Shown piece by piece: positions 14,300 to 15,410 of a stretch of DNA of 15,410 nucleotides. Both the position numbers and the translations under genes were made by a program. This stretch comes from a bacterium (GTDB lineage Bacteria; Desulfobacterota; UBA8473). Under the pieces are notes generated by a model, which saw only the letters and a list, made by a program, of their open reading frames with translations, had not been told where the DNA came from and did not search any database. Numbering within the stretch: the stretch's first letter is position 1; each line of letters opens with the position of its first letter. The stretch spans positions 1-15,410 of the forward strand of contig WOUX01000003.1 of NCBI GenBank assembly GCA_009773075.1, given 5' to 3'.

Positions 14300-15193
14300 T
14301 TGCTCCTATACAGCCAGATTATACAGTATGTCCTCAGTGGGATCACTATAGGAAGCGTTTATGCAATAATAGCTCTTGGGTTCAATATTATTTACAATTC
14401 AACCTCCATTATAAATTTTGCCCAGGGCGAGTTTGTAATGCTTGGTGGTCTCACCATGATCTTCTTTACTGTGATGCTGAAATTTCCCCTGGTTATAGGT
14501 TTCCCTCTCACAGTTCTTGTTCTCACTTTAATAGGCATTATCATGGAGAGATTTACCATTTCTCCTATAAAAAAGCCTACGGTAGTTACTCTGATTATTG
14601 TGACCATAGCAGTTTCCATCCTGTTTAAGGGTATCGCCATGTTGGTATGGGGGAAGGATACCCACTTTCTACCTCCTTTCTCAGGAGAGAAGGGTATCGC
14701 TTTCATGGGGGCATCTCTTAATCCCCAGTACATCTGGGTTGTTGGAATAACAGTTGTAGTTGTGGTATTGTTGTCCGTTTTTTTCAAATACACCATTATC
14801 GGAAAGGCAATGACTGCCTGTGCTGTTAATCGAACAGCAGCAAGTCTGATGGGAATCAACGTCAAACGGATGGTTCTCTTATCCTTTGCCCTATCAGCCG
14901 CAATAGGGGGGATTGCAGGCATTATTATAACGCCTATTACCCTAATGTCTTATGACAATGGTGCTATCTTAGGTTTAAAGGGTTTTGGGGCGGCTGTCCT
15001 GGGTGGCTTGGGAAATTTTTATGGGGCGATATTTGCAGGGCTTCTCCTGGGAGTTATGGAGTCATTGGGGGCAGGTCTTATTCACTCTGGATACAAGGAT
15101 GCCATTGCCCTTTTAGTCCTTCTACTCGTTCTTTTTATTAAGCCAAGTGGAATCTTCGGGGTTACTGAGGTAAGTGGATTTAAAAAATTTTAG
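14300..15193 (+). CDS. livH: Branched-chain amino acid-type ABC transporter permease LivH
   Basis: This 297-residue integral membrane permease, with about eight hydrophobic helices, would form one half of the translocation channel with LivM. Family marks are GSVYAIIALGFNIIYNST near the start, INFAQGEFVMLGG, and the cytoplasmic coupling region GLKGFGAAVLGGLGNFYGA near residue 240, followed by AGLLLGVMESLGAG. The start is set at TTG 14300 because AGGAGG lies at 14289-14294, five bases upstream. An earlier in-frame start at 14267 would fall inside the terminator stem and adds 11 unconserved residues. LivM begins 14 bases after the stop. Length is standard. Confidence 0.92.
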   Translation: MLLYSQIIQYVLSGITIGSVYAIIALGFNIIYNSTSIINFAQGEFVMLGGLTMIFFTVMLKFPLVIGFPLTVLVLTLIGIIMERFTISPIKKPTVVTLIIVTIAVSILFKGIAMLVWGKDTHFLPPFSGEKGIAFMGASLNPQYIWVVGITVVVVVLLSVFFKYTIIGKAMTACAVNRTAASLMGINVKRMVLLSFALSAAIGGIAGIIITPITLMSYDNGAILGLKGFGAAVLGGLGNFYGAIFAGLLLGVMESLGAGLIHSGYKDAIALLVLLLVLFIKPSGIFGVTEVSGFKKF

Positions 15194-15207
15194 GTTCTTG
15201 AGTTCCT

Positions 15208-15410
15208 ATGGATAAGAAAGACTCTCTTATACTCCTAATTCTCACTGTCTGCCTGGTTATTTTCCCTTTCATTGTTACCAATACCTACTACATAAGTACA
15301 ATGGTATTTGTAGGCATAAACGGAATCATTGCCATCGGACTCAGCCTGCTTATGGGATATGCAGGACAGATATCTATCGGTCACGCTGCCTTCTTCGGAC
15401 TTGGTGCTTA
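15208..15410 (+). CDS. livM: Branched-chain amino acid-type ABC transporter permease LivM, N-terminal part (cut by window)
   Basis: The frame from ATG 15208 runs off the right edge after 67 full codons. It encodes a short basic start, two hydrophobic helices, and the family hallmark GLSLLMGYAGQISIGHAAFFGLGA. This is the second channel subunit of the Liv-type importer. A weak GAG at 15200-15202 is the only ribosome site, so coupling to livH 14 bases upstream is likely. ATPase genes livG and livF would be expected beyond the window. Confidence 0.92.
   Translation, partial: MDKKDSLILLILTVCLVIFPFIVTNTYYISTMVFVGINGIIAIGLSLLMGYAGQISIGHAAFFGLGA

Noticed and set aside
14392..14922. A 176-codon minus-strand frame inside livH
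   Set aside because: It is antisense to a clear permease gene; its composition mirrors the hydrophobic codons of livH and it has no family features.

Overview
The window looks like a chromosomal segment of an anaerobic bacterium of the former Deltaproteobacteria (Desulfobacterota and relatives). This is an inference from gene content and gene order: Liv-type transporters for carboxylates, amino acids or aromatics, an AMP-forming phenylacetate-CoA-ligase-like enzyme followed by a double-ACT protein, a short-chain acyl-CoA dehydrogenase with an SDR, and a UbiA-family membrane prenyltransferase. Strong purine-rich Shine-Dalgarno sites precede many genes. The sequence cannot give a species name.

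Layout, left to right. (1) 1-1625: two tandem paralogous ABC-transporter substrate-binding proteins on the + strand. The first is cut by the window edge, and the two are separated by a stretch with two hairpins and a promoter. (2) 1743-2542, minus strand: a two-gene HEPN/MNT toxin-antitoxin module (HepT-like RNase and MntA-like nucleotidyltransferase) with overlapping genes and its own promoter. (3) 2803-2876, minus strand: tRNA-Arg(CCT). (4) 3124-6034, plus strand: a compact p-aminobenzoate operon for folate, pabA-pabB-pabC. (5) 6064-6960, minus strand: a UbiA-family prenyltransferase, probably for quinone synthesis. (6) 7087-8571, plus strand: an unusual fusion of a degenerate receiver domain to a 6-phosphofructokinase-like domain. 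(7) 8756-15410, plus strand: acyl-CoA dehydrogenase, SDR, a decayed TPR/YidD remnant, PaaK-like acyl/aryl-CoA ligase, double-ACT protein, substrate-binding protein (livK type), livH-type permease and the start of livM.

How the genes fit together. Region 7 reads as an uptake-and-activation cassette. The Liv-type transporter would import an organic acid or amino acid, the PaaK-like ligase would form its CoA thioester, and the dehydrogenase and SDR would oxidise acyl-CoA intermediates. The ACT protein is a candidate amino-acid sensor for the cassette. A strong intrinsic terminator lies between the binding-protein gene and the permease gene, which should make the binding protein more abundant than the membrane parts.

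The least ordinary items are the pseudo-receiver/phosphofructokinase fusion, the long heptamer-repeat hairpin upstream of the acyl-CoA dehydrogenase, an 18-bp repeat shared by two distant intergenic regions (one copy inside a large hairpin), and the broken YidD gene inside the catabolic cluster. No CRISPR array, insertion sequence or phage gene was seen.
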